IMG/VR virus record: IMGVR_UViG_3300009441_000038
Location: 1 to 24,972 of that record
From: a virus
Direction: 5' to 3' (one strand)
DNA: 24,972 nucleotides
In this document: piece by piece, positions 16,602 through 22,449 of the stretch
Position numbering within the stretch: position 1 is the stretch's first letter
Layout: each line of letters begins with the position of its first letter
Notes under the pieces: model-generated
What the model was told of the DNA's origin: nothing
The model's database searches: none
What the model saw: only the letters and a program-made list of their open reading frames with translations
Position numbers and translations under genes: made by a program

Positions 16602-16609
16602 CAAATATA
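16602..16609 (-). promoter_or_regulatory. Bacteroidota-type promoter (-7 TATATTTG) of the recombination operon
   Basis: TATATTTG on the minus strand matches TAnnTTTG exactly. The upstream 40 bases are nearly identical to those upstream of the promoter at 17529; at the -33 position both have AGTT, 20 bases from the -7 element, rather than a plain TTTG. Expected start is near 16597. Confidence 0.65.
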
Positions 16610-16647
16610 CATTTTATTTTATAAATAAGAACTATTTATTTGCTTTT
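16608..16647. repeat. 40-bp duplicated promoter-upstream/gene-end segment, copy A
   Basis: 37 of 40 bases match copy B at 17535-17574. It includes the last codons of the PP-loop gene (reading KANK and stop) and the upstream part of the promoter for the recombination operon. Confidence 0.85.
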
Positions 16648-17522
16648 TTTACCTCATCAATAGAATCAAAAAGATCTATTTGATAGTTTATATCTTGTTC
16701 CTCTGGCTTTCTTTCTTCTAAATCATTTACACCACAAAAACCATTACACTCAAACAATGGCTTAGGCTCTCTGCCCTTCATCATTGTTATATCTTTCACA
16801 TCTGGGTAATCAGGATGAGGTTTTAAAAACACTAACCCACCACCCTTGCTTTGATCCTTGAGCATTGTAACAGGTGTTCCCTTGAGTTTTGTTAGGTCAT
16901 GTTCTACCTTACCCATAGCCTCAAACTTTTCAGGGAAATCTCTCTTCATTTTTTGCCAGTAACCTATACCTCCTTGAACACACCCTGTTTTAAAACAATT
17001 GTTGTTTAAGAATCCCATCTTGTACATTACAGGAACTTCTATTCCCGAATCTTGAATTATATTAATGCAATCTTTTTTTGAGTAGTAATGCATTAGTAAA
17101 GGGAATATAGGTTTAGCTCTAGAGTGATTGAGCTTCATTCCTTTAGCTCTTCTAGTCTCATCAACATCAAAGCCAAAGGCCTGATATGTAAACTCATTGT
17201 TCTTTTCCCACTTCTCCCTAGCATTTCTTTTTAGTTCAGAAGAACACACAGCTCCATGAGCAACATTTAAAGACTTGTGCTTTGTCCAAACATCTTGGAT
17301 TTTTTCATACTTGTCTCCTATATTACTAATGGTTTCTATATCAATACCATACCATTGTTCACAGTCTTTTTTAAATCGGTACGTATCTTCATGTTCGTTA
17401 TGGGTGTCTATAAATATAACCCTAACTCTTTCTTTGCCATAAGTGTCAATACATATTTTACACGTAACAGCAGAGGTAACTCCTCCTGACCACCACGCAA
17501 TAATGTCTTTTTGTTTTTCCAT
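16632..17522 (-). CDS. PP-loop ATPase, phosphoadenosine phosphosulfate reductase-like
   Basis: 296 aa from ATG 17522. SGGVTSA (12-18) is the PP-loop that binds ATP or an adenylated substrate. FIDTHNEHEDTYRF follows the second strand, as in PAPS reductase-family proteins. Cysteines cluster as CSSELKR, NNCFKTGCVQGG with IGYWQ, and CNGFCG near the C terminus, suggesting an iron-sulfur cluster or thiol chemistry. Related phage proteins are annotated PAPS reductase-like; relatives such as DndC act in DNA phosphorothioation and others in tRNA thiolation. None of the other dnd genes is here, so the reaction is open. The longer start (TTG 17531) lies inside the promoter element and is rejected. The gene has its own promoter and very little or no 5' leader. 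Confidence 0.82.
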   Translation of the reverse strand: MEKQKDIIAWWSGGVTSAVTCKICIDTYGKERVRVIFIDTHNEHEDTYRFKKDCEQWYGIDIETISNIGDKYEKIQDVWTKHKSLNVAHGAVCSSELKRNAREKWEKNNEFTYQAFGFDVDETRRAKGMKLNHSRAKPIFPLLMHYYSKKDCINIIQDSGIEVPVMYKMGFLNNNCFKTGCVQGGIGYWQKMKRDFPEKFEAMGKVEHDLTKLKGTPVTMLKDQSKGGGLVFLKPHPDYPDVKDITMMKGREPKPLFECNGFCGVNDLEERKPEEQDINYQIDLFDSIDEVKKANK

Positions 17523-17528
17523 ATTATA

Positions 17529-17536
17529 CAAATTTA
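17529..17536 (-). promoter_or_regulatory. promoter (-7 TAAATTTG) directly before the PP-loop gene
   Basis: TAAATTTG fits TAnnTTTG, and the upstream 40 bases copy those of the 16602 promoter. Only TATAAT separates the element from the ATG at 17522, so transcription should start at or within a few bases of the start codon, giving a leaderless or nearly leaderless mRNA. Confidence 0.62.
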
Positions 17537-17574
17537 CATTTTATTTTATTAATAGAAACTATTTATTTGCTTTT
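17535..17574. repeat. 40-bp duplicated promoter-upstream/gene-end segment, copy B
   Basis: Near-copy of 16608-16647 placed between the stop of the GP88-like gene and the PP-loop gene. Read on the minus strand it begins AAAAGCAAATAAATAG, which in copy A encodes the PP-loop protein's final residues. Here it is not part of a gene, so it is a transplanted gene end plus promoter-upstream region. Confidence 0.85.
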
Positions 17575-17575
17575 A

Positions 17576-18181
17576 TTAATGAAAGATTAGTCCTACTTTT
17601 TTGTTGTCACTGAACCATTTGGTAGCCATCAGGTCAATGCTGCTAGAATCAATATAGCCAGCGGAATTAAGAACATCAATATTGTTAAAAATCTTTGTAT
17701 GCCTGTGTAGTTCTTCATCTATTAAATTTTTTTGTTTACCTGAATCACTGAATATGATGTCGTAGTTATCAGGTAGGTTAGTTTTTAAAATCATATCTAT
17801 CATGTTAGTGTAGCTGTAGAATCTTACACTTGGATTCTGATTAGCTATTGTAATCCACTTAGCTAGGTAACTCCTTGAGTAGTAGTCACCACTATCGTGT
17901 ACCCTTACATAATCAGGACGTTTCTTTTTTATCTCTGCATTCATAGCGTCAATAAACTCTACAGTCTTACTAAGTTGATATCGTTTCTCAAAGGCAGGCT
18001 TTACATTACTCCATATATAAGCACCCTTCTTGGCATAACAGAACTTAACACACTCGTCTGCCATAGGGCATGTGAGCTTACCGCTTGCTGATTTGTACGC
18101 AGGTATACCAAAGTTGAATACCCTTAAGTCAAGCGCTTTGCTTGTCTTCTTTAGCTTACTATTTTGTGTTAGTAGATTCAT
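17576..18181 (-). CDS. GP88-like protein (mycobacteriophage gene product 88 family)
   Basis: 201 aa. The N-terminal VFNFGIPAYKS followed by LTCPMADECVKFCYAKKGAY (36-55) and the middle DYVRVHDSGDYYSRSYLAKW with IANQNPSVRFYSYTN match the family named after mycobacteriophage gene product 88. Cys38, Cys44 and Cys48 are a probable metal or iron-sulfur site, and the HDSGDYYS motif is the other hallmark. The pattern hints at a barrel enzyme, but no reaction is established that I know of. It overlaps the 52-aa gene as ATGA and is followed by the PP-loop gene, another cysteine-rich putative redox or thiol enzyme, hinting at a shared pathway. Confidence 0.82.
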   Translation of the reverse strand: MNLLTQNSKLKKTSKALDLRVFNFGIPAYKSASGKLTCPMADECVKFCYAKKGAYIWSNVKPAFEKRYQLSKTVEFIDAMNAEIKKKRPDYVRVHDSGDYYSRSYLAKWITIANQNPSVRFYSYTNMIDMILKTNLPDNYDIIFSDSGKQKNLIDEELHRHTKIFNNIDVLNSAGYIDSSSIDLMATKWFSDNKKVGLIFH

Positions 18182-18336
18182 TGTATCTTATTGTTTTGAG
18201 CGTTAATAATCTCGCCATATGGCGCTTCTTTCTTCCATCTCCTAGCCTCTTGTAAGTCAAATGTATACCTAGTCCTAACCAGGATACTATCTTTAGAGTT
18301 AGAGAGTTTTACTTTAAACAGTTGGTCTTTTACCAT
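18178..18336 (-). CDS. small basic protein coupled to the GP88-like gene (52 aa)
   Basis: ATG 18336 to TGA 18178, overlapping the GP88-like start as ATGA. It begins MVKDQLFKVKLSNSKD, continues SILVRTRYTFDLQEARRWKK and ends APYGEIINAQNNKIQ. The strand-strand-helix pattern and Trp/Lys/Arg content suggest a tiny nucleic-acid- or protein-binding domain. I do not know the family. It is preceded by about 200 noncoding, structured bases with a strong AAGGAGGTAA sequence 16 bases before the ATG. Confidence 0.68.
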   Translation of the reverse strand: MVKDQLFKVKLSNSKDSILVRTRYTFDLQEARRWKKEAPYGEIINAQNNKIQ

Positions 18337-18352
18337 TATTATTAATTTTAAG

Positions 18353-18510
18353 TTACCTCCTTGGAGGGGCGTCTTTCCGTCCTGTCAGTCTTGTTGTAAT
18401 TTATGAGTTTATGGAGGGCTTCTTAAACCCTACACGCCACCTCAATTTAACTTGTTAAGCATTACAACGGCCTACATTAGCGACAACTAAGGATTGTATT
18501 TATGGCGTGT
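18353..18510 (-). promoter_or_regulatory. structured leader RNA with alternative pairings, before the GP88-like operon
   Basis: No gene fits in 18337-18546. ACACGCCA (18432-18439, plus numbering) is perfectly complementary to TGGCGTGT (18503-18510), while the overlapping ACGCC-A-CCTC-AA (18434-18445) is complementary to TT-G-GAGGGGCGT (18361-18372). The two pairings exclude each other, as in attenuators and riboswitches. The last element is followed on the minus strand by AAGGAGGTAA, a perfect Shine-Dalgarno-type site (18362-18353) that itself can pair with the adjacent CCTCC. No promoter was found in the stretch, so it is probably read through from the upstream operon. Confidence 0.45.
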
Positions 18511-18526
18511 TTAATTTTTTACACAC

Positions 18527-18542
18527 TTATGGGTGTGAACAA
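18527..18542. repeat. 16-bp 3'-end repeat (TTATGGGTGTGAACAA), noncoding copy
   Basis: The same 16 bases occur at 20694-20709 and 15 of them at 23066-23080. In those two places they are the end of genes and encode Cys-Ser-His-Pro plus the stop codon. Here the copy follows the stop of the YubB-like gene and belongs to no gene. It also makes a short hairpin CACAC-CCATAA-GTGTG. Confidence 0.8.
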
Positions 18543-18546
18543 TATA

Positions 18547-19191
18547 TTATAATTCTTTTATAGCTTCTTCTAGCGTGTCTCCAAGATATTCATCTAGGCT
18601 ACCCCATCCATAGTACCCCTTTTTGTAATTACCTATACTATTCTGGTAATCATTTTCAAGGAAGTATATGTCATCGTGATCTGTGGAATCCCAATCAGGT
18701 GTGTCCCACTCCAATGTGCGTATATCTTCACCATCAACAATCTCAAACTCAGCACCCCAACCCTGCTCCTCCTCATAGTAGTAGTCAAAGGTTGGTATGT
18801 CTTTAATGAGCATAGCCATAATAATTGGTGCTACAGGCCCCCAAGCTGTAGTGAATCTGTACGTGCCATTATCCCACTCGTTATCGTAGCAGCCCCACTT
18901 AGTACCCCAATACTTAGATGCCCAGTCGTACCAATTATCTGCATCATACTTATCAAGTAACATCTTTTGCCTGTCTATGGTCAATGGATAGTGCTTGAAA
19001 TCATCTGTCTTGTTCTTCTCCATCTGCTTGTCATACTCTGATTGGGTTACAATCCTAGCAGGACTTGATGTGTTGATTAGCTCATCAGGCATGGGCTTGT
19101 AGTATCTACATAGCCCCACCTTAGCTATCTCTTCTAACTTCTTACTGTACTTCTCTGACACAGTTATCTGTGCGTAAACGTGATTTGGCAT
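18547..19191 (-). CDS. DUF1281 / YubB ferredoxin-like domain protein
   Basis: 214 aa. MPNHVYAQITV at the start, YKPMPDEL near 32-39, NWYDWASKYWGTKWGCYDNE (about 86-105), RFTTAWGPVAPI and a final YYEEEQGWGAEFEI match the plasmid and phage DUF1281/YubB family, whose members carry a small ferredoxin-like domain and begin MPNxxxN/Q. Function unknown. The C-terminal third is strongly acidic. The ATG sits in one of the copied leaders (AATAGAGTTATG), and the previous gene's stop codon lies within that leader. Confidence 0.82.
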   Translation of the reverse strand: MPNHVYAQITVSEKYSKKLEEIAKVGLCRYYKPMPDELINTSSPARIVTQSEYDKQMEKNKTDDFKHYPLTIDRQKMLLDKYDADNWYDWASKYWGTKWGCYDNEWDNGTYRFTTAWGPVAPIIMAMLIKDIPTFDYYYEEEQGWGAEFEIVDGEDIRTLEWDTPDWDSTDHDDIYFLENDYQNSIGNYKKGYYGWGSLDEYLGDTLEEAIKEL

Positions 19192-19220
19192 AACTCTATT
19201 TGTTTAATTGATTAATAAAT
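19189..19220 (-). repeat. copied translation leader, copy 1
   Basis: The start region ending CAAATAGAGTTATG is nearly identical to those at 19932-19963 and 20198-20229. The core TTTAATTGATTA plus CATAACTCTATTT (plus strand) is shared. Shorter versions occur at 21771-21799 and 21954-21966. Confidence 0.8.
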
Positions 19221-19414
19221 TCTACTACCTCTTCATACGCTTCATCTATGGTTTTGTATAGCTTGTAATGAGTATCTTCTCTTGCGTCAGCCATCTTGAT
19301 AATTACAGGCATCAACCAATCCCATGAGGTGTGGTAGTTGGGTGTGACATACTCGCCCATCTCTTGGTAGTCTTCCATACCCATAAATTCTGCAATTAGT
19401 TTATTGTTTTTCAT
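19196..19414 (-). CDS. phage ABA-sandwich-like small protein
   Basis: 72 aa. NKLIAEFMGMEDY, then YHTSWDWLMPVIIKMAD, then a C-terminal TIDEAYEEVVEFINQLNK follow the widespread short phage protein pattern (IAEFMG, YHTSWDWLMPVVEKI, AVVEFI) associated with the phage ABA sandwich domain. Function unknown. The stop codon TAG is inside the leader of the next gene, only four bases before that gene's ATG, suggesting translational coupling. Confidence 0.82.
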   Translation of the reverse strand: MKNNKLIAEFMGMEDYQEMGEYVTPNYHTSWDWLMPVIIKMADAREDTHYKLYKTIDEAYEEVVEFINQLNK

Positions 19415-19434
19415 ATCTTTATTTAATTAATTGT

Positions 19435-19704
19435 TTAACATGCAGCCCACCCAATAAATACATAGTGTGTGTCTGTCTCATAATACTTGCACTCTCTCTT
19501 GTCTATATTATCCAATGCCTCCTCATAGGCATCGTCATCTTTAGGCTCGGATATCTTACCCTCCAATGAACACGTTGTTATTGTGCCATTGTACGGGTCG
19601 TGTCCGTACTCATACACCTCCTCTTCTCTCAAAGATTGGTAGGCTTCTCTTGCTGATTTGTAATGTTTCTTACTTGCATCGTAATGTATACTATTTGCTC
19701 CCAT
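19435..19704 (-). CDS. conserved phage hypothetical protein (HDPYNGTI type, 89 aa)
   Basis: A helix with KSAREAYQSLREEE precedes YEYGHDPYNGTITTCS, a motif I recognise from small proteins of Bacteroidota phages, then acidic linkers and CKYYETDTHYVFIGWAAC. The Tyr-Gly-His-Asp-Pro-Tyr-Asn-Gly-Thr-Ile block is the diagnostic part. Two cysteines at the ends of the last strand could pair or bind metal. Function unknown. It starts two bases after the previous gene's stop. Confidence 0.75.
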   Translation of the reverse strand: MGANSIHYDASKKHYKSAREAYQSLREEEVYEYGHDPYNGTITTCSLEGKISEPKDDDAYEEALDNIDKRECKYYETDTHYVFIGWAAC

Positions 19705-19706
19705 AG

Positions 19707-19934
19707 TTATAGTTTATTAAGTGATTCTTTAATCATTTCTAGATACATCTCTTGCATCTTCTTTTGTTCCTTACATACTTGCTCAATGATAAACGGAAGG
19801 TCTTTGTATAGCTCTTCCACGTTTATTACAAGGACCTGCTCGTTACCCACATCTCCATGATTTATTACTAGCTCCCCATCTGAACAGTGTAAGCTGTTTG
19901 TTTCTCCTACGTAAACTGATTTGTTTTTTTCCAT
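19707..19934 (-). CDS. hypothetical protein (75 aa)
   Basis: Starts at ATG 19934 in a copied leader (copy 2). N-terminal strands (KSVYVGETNSLHCSDGELVI) are followed by NEQVLVINVEELYKDL and a long amphipathic helix (IIEQVCKEQKKMQEMYLEM). No family recognised. The arrangement of a small sheet plus a helix resembles other early phage regulators, but that is a weak analogy. Surrounded on both sides by genes of the same direction with short gaps. Confidence 0.72.
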   Translation of the reverse strand: MEKNKSVYVGETNSLHCSDGELVINHGDVGNEQVLVINVEELYKDLPFIIEQVCKEQKKMQEMYLEMIKESLNKL

Positions 19935-19963
19935 AACTCTATTTATTTAATTGATTATTAATC
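19932..19963 (-). repeat. copied translation leader, copy 2
   Basis: Same element as 19189-19220, differing by one base over the first 25. It contains the stop of the upstream gene (19958-19960) and gives AATAGAGTTATG at the next start. Confidence 0.8.
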
Positions 19964-20200
19964 TACTATCCCACCTCTGTAGTAATTTTCTATTGTGTGG
20001 TGTTTAGGGAAGAATTCTTCCGTATATCTTTTATTGTCTTCATCACTTACAAACTTATAATGACTTCCATTACAGTATTTCAATTGATTATTTAATTTAT
20101 AATACCTTGCAAAAGATTCGTCTGTGTCAGGCCACTCTTCTGTCTTTACTAATTCACTTTTAGCACCTTTATAAGGTGAGTTCCAATACTCTACTTCCAT
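19958..20200 (-). CDS. conserved phage hypothetical protein (YCNGSHYKF type, 80 aa)
   Basis: MEVEYWNSPYKGAKSELVKT leads to a helix (FARYYKLNNQLKYC) and the motif KYCNGSHYKFVSDEDNKRY, which I recognise from several small phage proteins; the rest (EEFFPKHHTIENYYRGG) is rich in aromatic and charged residues. Function unknown. ATG 20200 lies in copied leader 3. The stop lies in leader copy 2 of the next gene. Confidence 0.75.
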   Translation of the reverse strand: MEVEYWNSPYKGAKSELVKTEEWPDTDESFARYYKLNNQLKYCNGSHYKFVSDEDNKRYTEEFFPKHHTIENYYRGGIVD

Positions 20201-20229
20201 AACTCTATTTATTTAATTGATTAATATTT
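20198..20229 (-). repeat. copied translation leader, copy 3
   Basis: The first 26 bases match copy 2 exactly. The two overlap-like junctions formed with the flanking genes suggest that the leader was duplicated together with gene boundaries. Confidence 0.8.
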
Positions 20230-20470
20230 ATATCGTGTATATTGTGTGGTCTTCTTTACCTCCTCCAATAAACCCAGCGCCTCCATCATTACCCTCATCA
20301 TCTGATTGTAATACCAGGTATGTTCCATCTGTGAATACTATACATAGTGGCCTCTTGTACCAACCGAAGTCGTCTGCCTCTTCTTTAGTCATGTACCTAC
20401 ATGAGTCTACCTTCTTTCCTTTTAAGATTTTCTCAAATCTGTACCCGTGTTTCTGATCTTCTGATTTCAT
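20228..20470 (-). CDS. conserved phage hypothetical protein (GWYKRPL...QSDDEGNDGG type, 80 aa)
   Basis: The blocks MTKEEADDFGWYKRPLCIVF, TDGTYLVLQSDDEGNDGGA and the end KEDHTIYTI match a very widespread phage and plasmid protein defined by exactly these motifs. The Asp/Glu/Gly-rich loop could bind a metal ion, but no activity is established. Starts at ATG 20470 after TTAACT, two bases after the previous gene's stop. Confidence 0.85.
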   Translation of the reverse strand: MKSEDQKHGYRFEKILKGKKVDSCRYMTKEEADDFGWYKRPLCIVFTDGTYLVLQSDDEGNDGGAGFIGGGKEDHTIYTI

Positions 20471-20472
20471 AG

Positions 20473-20682
20473 TTAAAATTTAATTTTAGTTAGAAAATAT
20501 TCATATACTTCAGGTATATGTTTTTTATAGTAAGGTTGCTCTGATGCAACCCACTCTTTTAATGCTGACTCAGAAAGCCAAGGGTGTTGTATAACCTTTA
20601 GCTTCATGTTAAACGTAGGTTCTATCTCATCGATAAAATCTCCTACAGTCCAGCCTTCCCAAATGTGTTTATCTCTACTCAT
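20473..20682 (-). CDS. conserved phage hypothetical protein (WEGWTVGDFID type, 69 aa)
   Basis: MSRDKHIWEGWTVGDFIDEI (1-20), a middle EPTFNMKLK, and the end YYKKHIPEVYEYFLTKI match a family common in phages (W-E-G-W-T-V-x-D-F-I-x-x-L-E; Q-P-Y-Y-K-K-x-I-P-E-V). The start is taken at ATG 20682, after AAAAACT and where the family begins, not at the in-frame ATG 20709, which lies inside the previous gene. Function unknown. Confidence 0.82.
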   Translation of the reverse strand: MSRDKHIWEGWTVGDFIDEIEPTFNMKLKVIQHPWLSESALKEWVASEQPYYKKHIPEVYEYFLTKIKF

Positions 20683-20693
20683 AGTTTTTGTTA

Positions 20694-21386
20694 TTATGGG
20701 TGTGAACAATCTGATTTAAGTTCTTCACAACGTTTTAATATTTCTTTACTTGTATATGTAATAGAGTCGTCATCGATATCTTTTATATCAGTTAGATACC
20801 CCTCATCTATATCGTCTTGTATCTCACATCTATCCTTATACTCCCAAAGGTATTCGTGTATCATGCCATCACAATAGTCACCACCCTTGAACATCCTGGC
20901 ATGTGTGTACCCTCCCCTAGCATCTGCACCATTATGTATCTGTATGATATGGTAATACTCCCCATCAATAATAAGGTTACTACCCTGTAATATCTGCGAT
21001 AGGTCAGAGTCTCCGTTGTACGTGTTCCATGTCCTCTCTATCTCTATATCATGTAACTCGTCTAGCATTTCATATGCCTCTGTAGATACACCGTATAGAT
21101 TACACACCGCATCCCAATTGTCATTCTCATCTTGTAGCCTGTTAAACTCCTCACAGATATCATCTATCTCTAGGTTGTTAGTTAAATAGTGGAATACAGA
21201 TACAGTCCTCTCTATATCTCCATACCTATAGTCAAATACATAAGACTCCTCATCTTCATCCTCAAAGTCCTGCATTGTTTTACGTTGGTTTCTCTGCCAC
21301 ATTCTCCCATCAGTACCACCACTATCTAAGAAGTGTTTACCTGTGTTCTCTGTTAGCATCTTGTACACTAATTGTTTTGTTTCCAT
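20694..21386 (-). CDS. conserved phage hypothetical protein (GKHFLDSGG type), acidic, 230 aa
   Basis: The N terminus (LTENTGKHFLDSGGTDGRMW followed by QRNQ) matches a broadly distributed phage protein recognised by N-x-G-x-H-F-L-D-S-G-G-x-x-G-R-x-W. The rest is strongly acidic, with a conserved-looking NGDSDLSQILQG and IIQIHNGADARGGYTHARMF. No catalytic motif is evident; charge suggests DNA mimicry or protein binding, which is inference. It ends in CSHP and a stop, the same tail as the gene at 23066-23287. Start ATG 21386 follows AATTAAACT. Confidence 0.85.
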   Translation of the reverse strand: METKQLVYKMLTENTGKHFLDSGGTDGRMWQRNQRKTMQDFEDEDEESYVFDYRYGDIERTVSVFHYLTNNLEIDDICEEFNRLQDENDNWDAVCNLYGVSTEAYEMLDELHDIEIERTWNTYNGDSDLSQILQGSNLIIDGEYYHIIQIHNGADARGGYTHARMFKGGDYCDGMIHEYLWEYKDRCEIQDDIDEGYLTDIKDIDDDSITYTSKEILKRCEELKSDCSHP

Positions 21387-21402
21387 AGTTTAATTATATT
21401 AG

Positions 21403-21516
21403 TTAGTTAATAAGTTCATCTTCGTCTTCATCATAGAAGTCCGAGTGATCTTTACATGCACCACATATATCATCACTTAAATAGCTCGCTTCAGCGTCAC
21501 AACAAGTACTTAACAT
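21403..21516 (-). CDS. 37-aa zinc-binding-type acidic protein
   Basis: ATG 21516 overlaps the stop of the preceding gene by 7 bases; stop TAA 21403. The peptide has Cys5-Cys6 near the start and ICGAC (Cys18, Cys21) in the middle, then an acidic tail (YDEDEDELIN). Short zinc-knuckle proteins with a Cys-Cys...Cys-x-x-Cys arrangement and an acidic end are common in Bacteroidota phages. Function unknown. Confidence 0.7.
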   Translation of the reverse strand: MLSTCCDAEASYLSDDICGACKDHSDFYDEDEDELIN

Positions 21517-21773
21517 ATTAGCTCTGATTCATCGTTAACAAAATTATCTAGTATGTACGCACACGGGTCGTCCATGTAGTAGTAGCATTCATCCATTCGT
21601 ATGTCTAACTCAATGGCTTCTTCATCAGTAAACAATCTCTTGCCGTACCTCATGTCCACCACTTCTTTAGCATATGTTTCGGGATGATATAACAAATCAT
21701 CCGCTGCTAGTTGGTCAATGAATAACTCAGCATCCTTAGTGCTGGTCACTTCTTTCTTAAAGTATTCTCTCAT
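21510..21773 (-). CDS. conserved phage hypothetical protein (87 aa)
   Basis: The pattern AELFIDQLAADDLLYHPE, then GKRLFTDEEAIELDIRMDE, then DDPCAYIL matches a family of short phage proteins with I-x-x-L-x-x-D-x-L-x-H, G-x-x-L-F-T-x-x-E-A and a final Asp-Pro-x-x-Tyr-Ile/Leu. Acidic and mostly helical. ATG 21773 lies in a shorter copied leader (21771-21799). Function unknown. Confidence 0.75.
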   Translation of the reverse strand: MREYFKKEVTSTKDAELFIDQLAADDLLYHPETYAKEVVDMRYGKRLFTDEEAIELDIRMDECYYYMDDPCAYILDNFVNDESELIC

Positions 21774-21785
21774 AACTCTATTGTA

Positions 21786-21956
21786 TTAATTAATAAATTC
21801 TTTTTTGTAGTACTCCCATGCTTGCTCTTTTGTGTACAACCTATTGCGATACAACGCGTCTTGTGATGCGTAATAAAAGTTATCATCTTTATCTACATGC
21901 CAAATAATATTGTCGCTCACAAGCCAAGCTTCAAACTCTTTTCTTTTCTTGCTCAT
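21786..21956 (-). CDS. hypothetical protein (56 aa)
   Basis: MSKKRKEFEAWLVSDNIIWH leads to DNFYYASQDALYRNRLYTKE and an aromatic C-terminal helix (QAWEYYKKEFIN). The start is taken at ATG 21956 because it follows AATAGAGTT, the leader shared with other genes here, and lies four bases after the previous stop; the in-frame ATG at 21983 lies inside that gene. The RLYTKEQAWEYY end resembles the LFTDEEA block of the neighbouring 87-aa protein, so the two may be distantly related. Confidence 0.7.
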   Translation of the reverse strand: MSKKRKEFEAWLVSDNIIWHVDKDDNFYYASQDALYRNRLYTKEQAWEYYKKEFIN

Positions 21957-21960
21957 AACT

Positions 21961-22269
21961 CTATTGTTTTTGTCTGTATTCATTCAGATGATATTCACTT
22001 ATTGCTGAGTGGTATGCCCACATACACTTGTTTATAAATACTAATGTAGAGGTCTTATTGCATTCGATTGGAAATGTGTAAAGCATTTGCTTATAAAACT
22101 CTGTCATACCTTTGTCGCTTACACACCAATCTTCCTTGAATAGTTCATACTCGTCTCCTTGCATGAAGTTCAACCCCATCACTTTACCATCTTGGTCATA
22201 CTCTATGTACATCCATCTGTCGTTTTCTTCACACCATTGGTGTACTACCTTGTCTAATTCTTGTATCAT
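21961..22269 (-). CDS. hypothetical protein (102 aa)
   Basis: The product starts MIQELDKVVHQWCEENDRWM, is rich in Trp, Tyr and Cys, and is predicted mixed alpha/beta, with DGKVMGLNFMQGDEYELF in the middle and a helical end (MWAYHSAISEYHLNEYRQK). No family recognised. ATG 22269 overlaps the stop of the preceding membrane protein gene as ATGA (22266-22269). Confidence 0.72.
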   Translation of the reverse strand: MIQELDKVVHQWCEENDRWMYIEYDQDGKVMGLNFMQGDEYELFKEDWCVSDKGMTEFYKQMLYTFPIECNKTSTLVFINKCMWAYHSAISEYHLNEYRQKQ

Positions 22270-22439
22270 GCCTGTTCTCTTTTAAGTGTTATTATTAATG
22301 CGAATATATTTGCTAGGCATAGTGCCTGGACATATACTATTTGCTCTATCGTAAATCTAGGTATGCCCTCCCATATTAAGAAGCACCATATACTTAATAG
22401 AATTACTAGTGTTGCGTACAATACGTTTGCTGTTTTCAT
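22266..22439 (-). CDS. small membrane protein with two helices (57 aa)
   Basis: ATG 22439 to TGA 22266. Two hydrophobic stretches, VLYATLVILLSIWCFLIW (6-23) and IVYVQALCLANIFALIIT (34-51), are joined by a short loop with EGIPRFTIEQ, and a basic end (LKREQA) follows. This is the layout of a helical hairpin in the inner membrane. Phage early membrane peptides of this kind may act in superinfection exclusion or lysis control, but nothing specific supports either. Confidence 0.72.
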   Translation of the reverse strand: MKTANVLYATLVILLSIWCFLIWEGIPRFTIEQIVYVQALCLANIFALIITLKREQA

Positions 22440-22449
22440 CTGTTTAGTT

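Noticed and set aside
17523-17531. Longer PP-loop protein starting at TTG 17531
   Set aside because: That codon overlaps the TAAATTTG promoter element; ATG 17522 is the natural start.
18460-18469. CATTACAACG shared in inverted orientation with 23556-23565
   Set aside because: A 10-base match between a 200- and a 700-base region has an appreciable chance probability, and surrounding bases do not align.
18337-18546. tRNA gene in the noncoding gap
   Set aside because: No acceptor stem, T-loop consensus or CCA-like end fits; pairing pattern is that of a leader.
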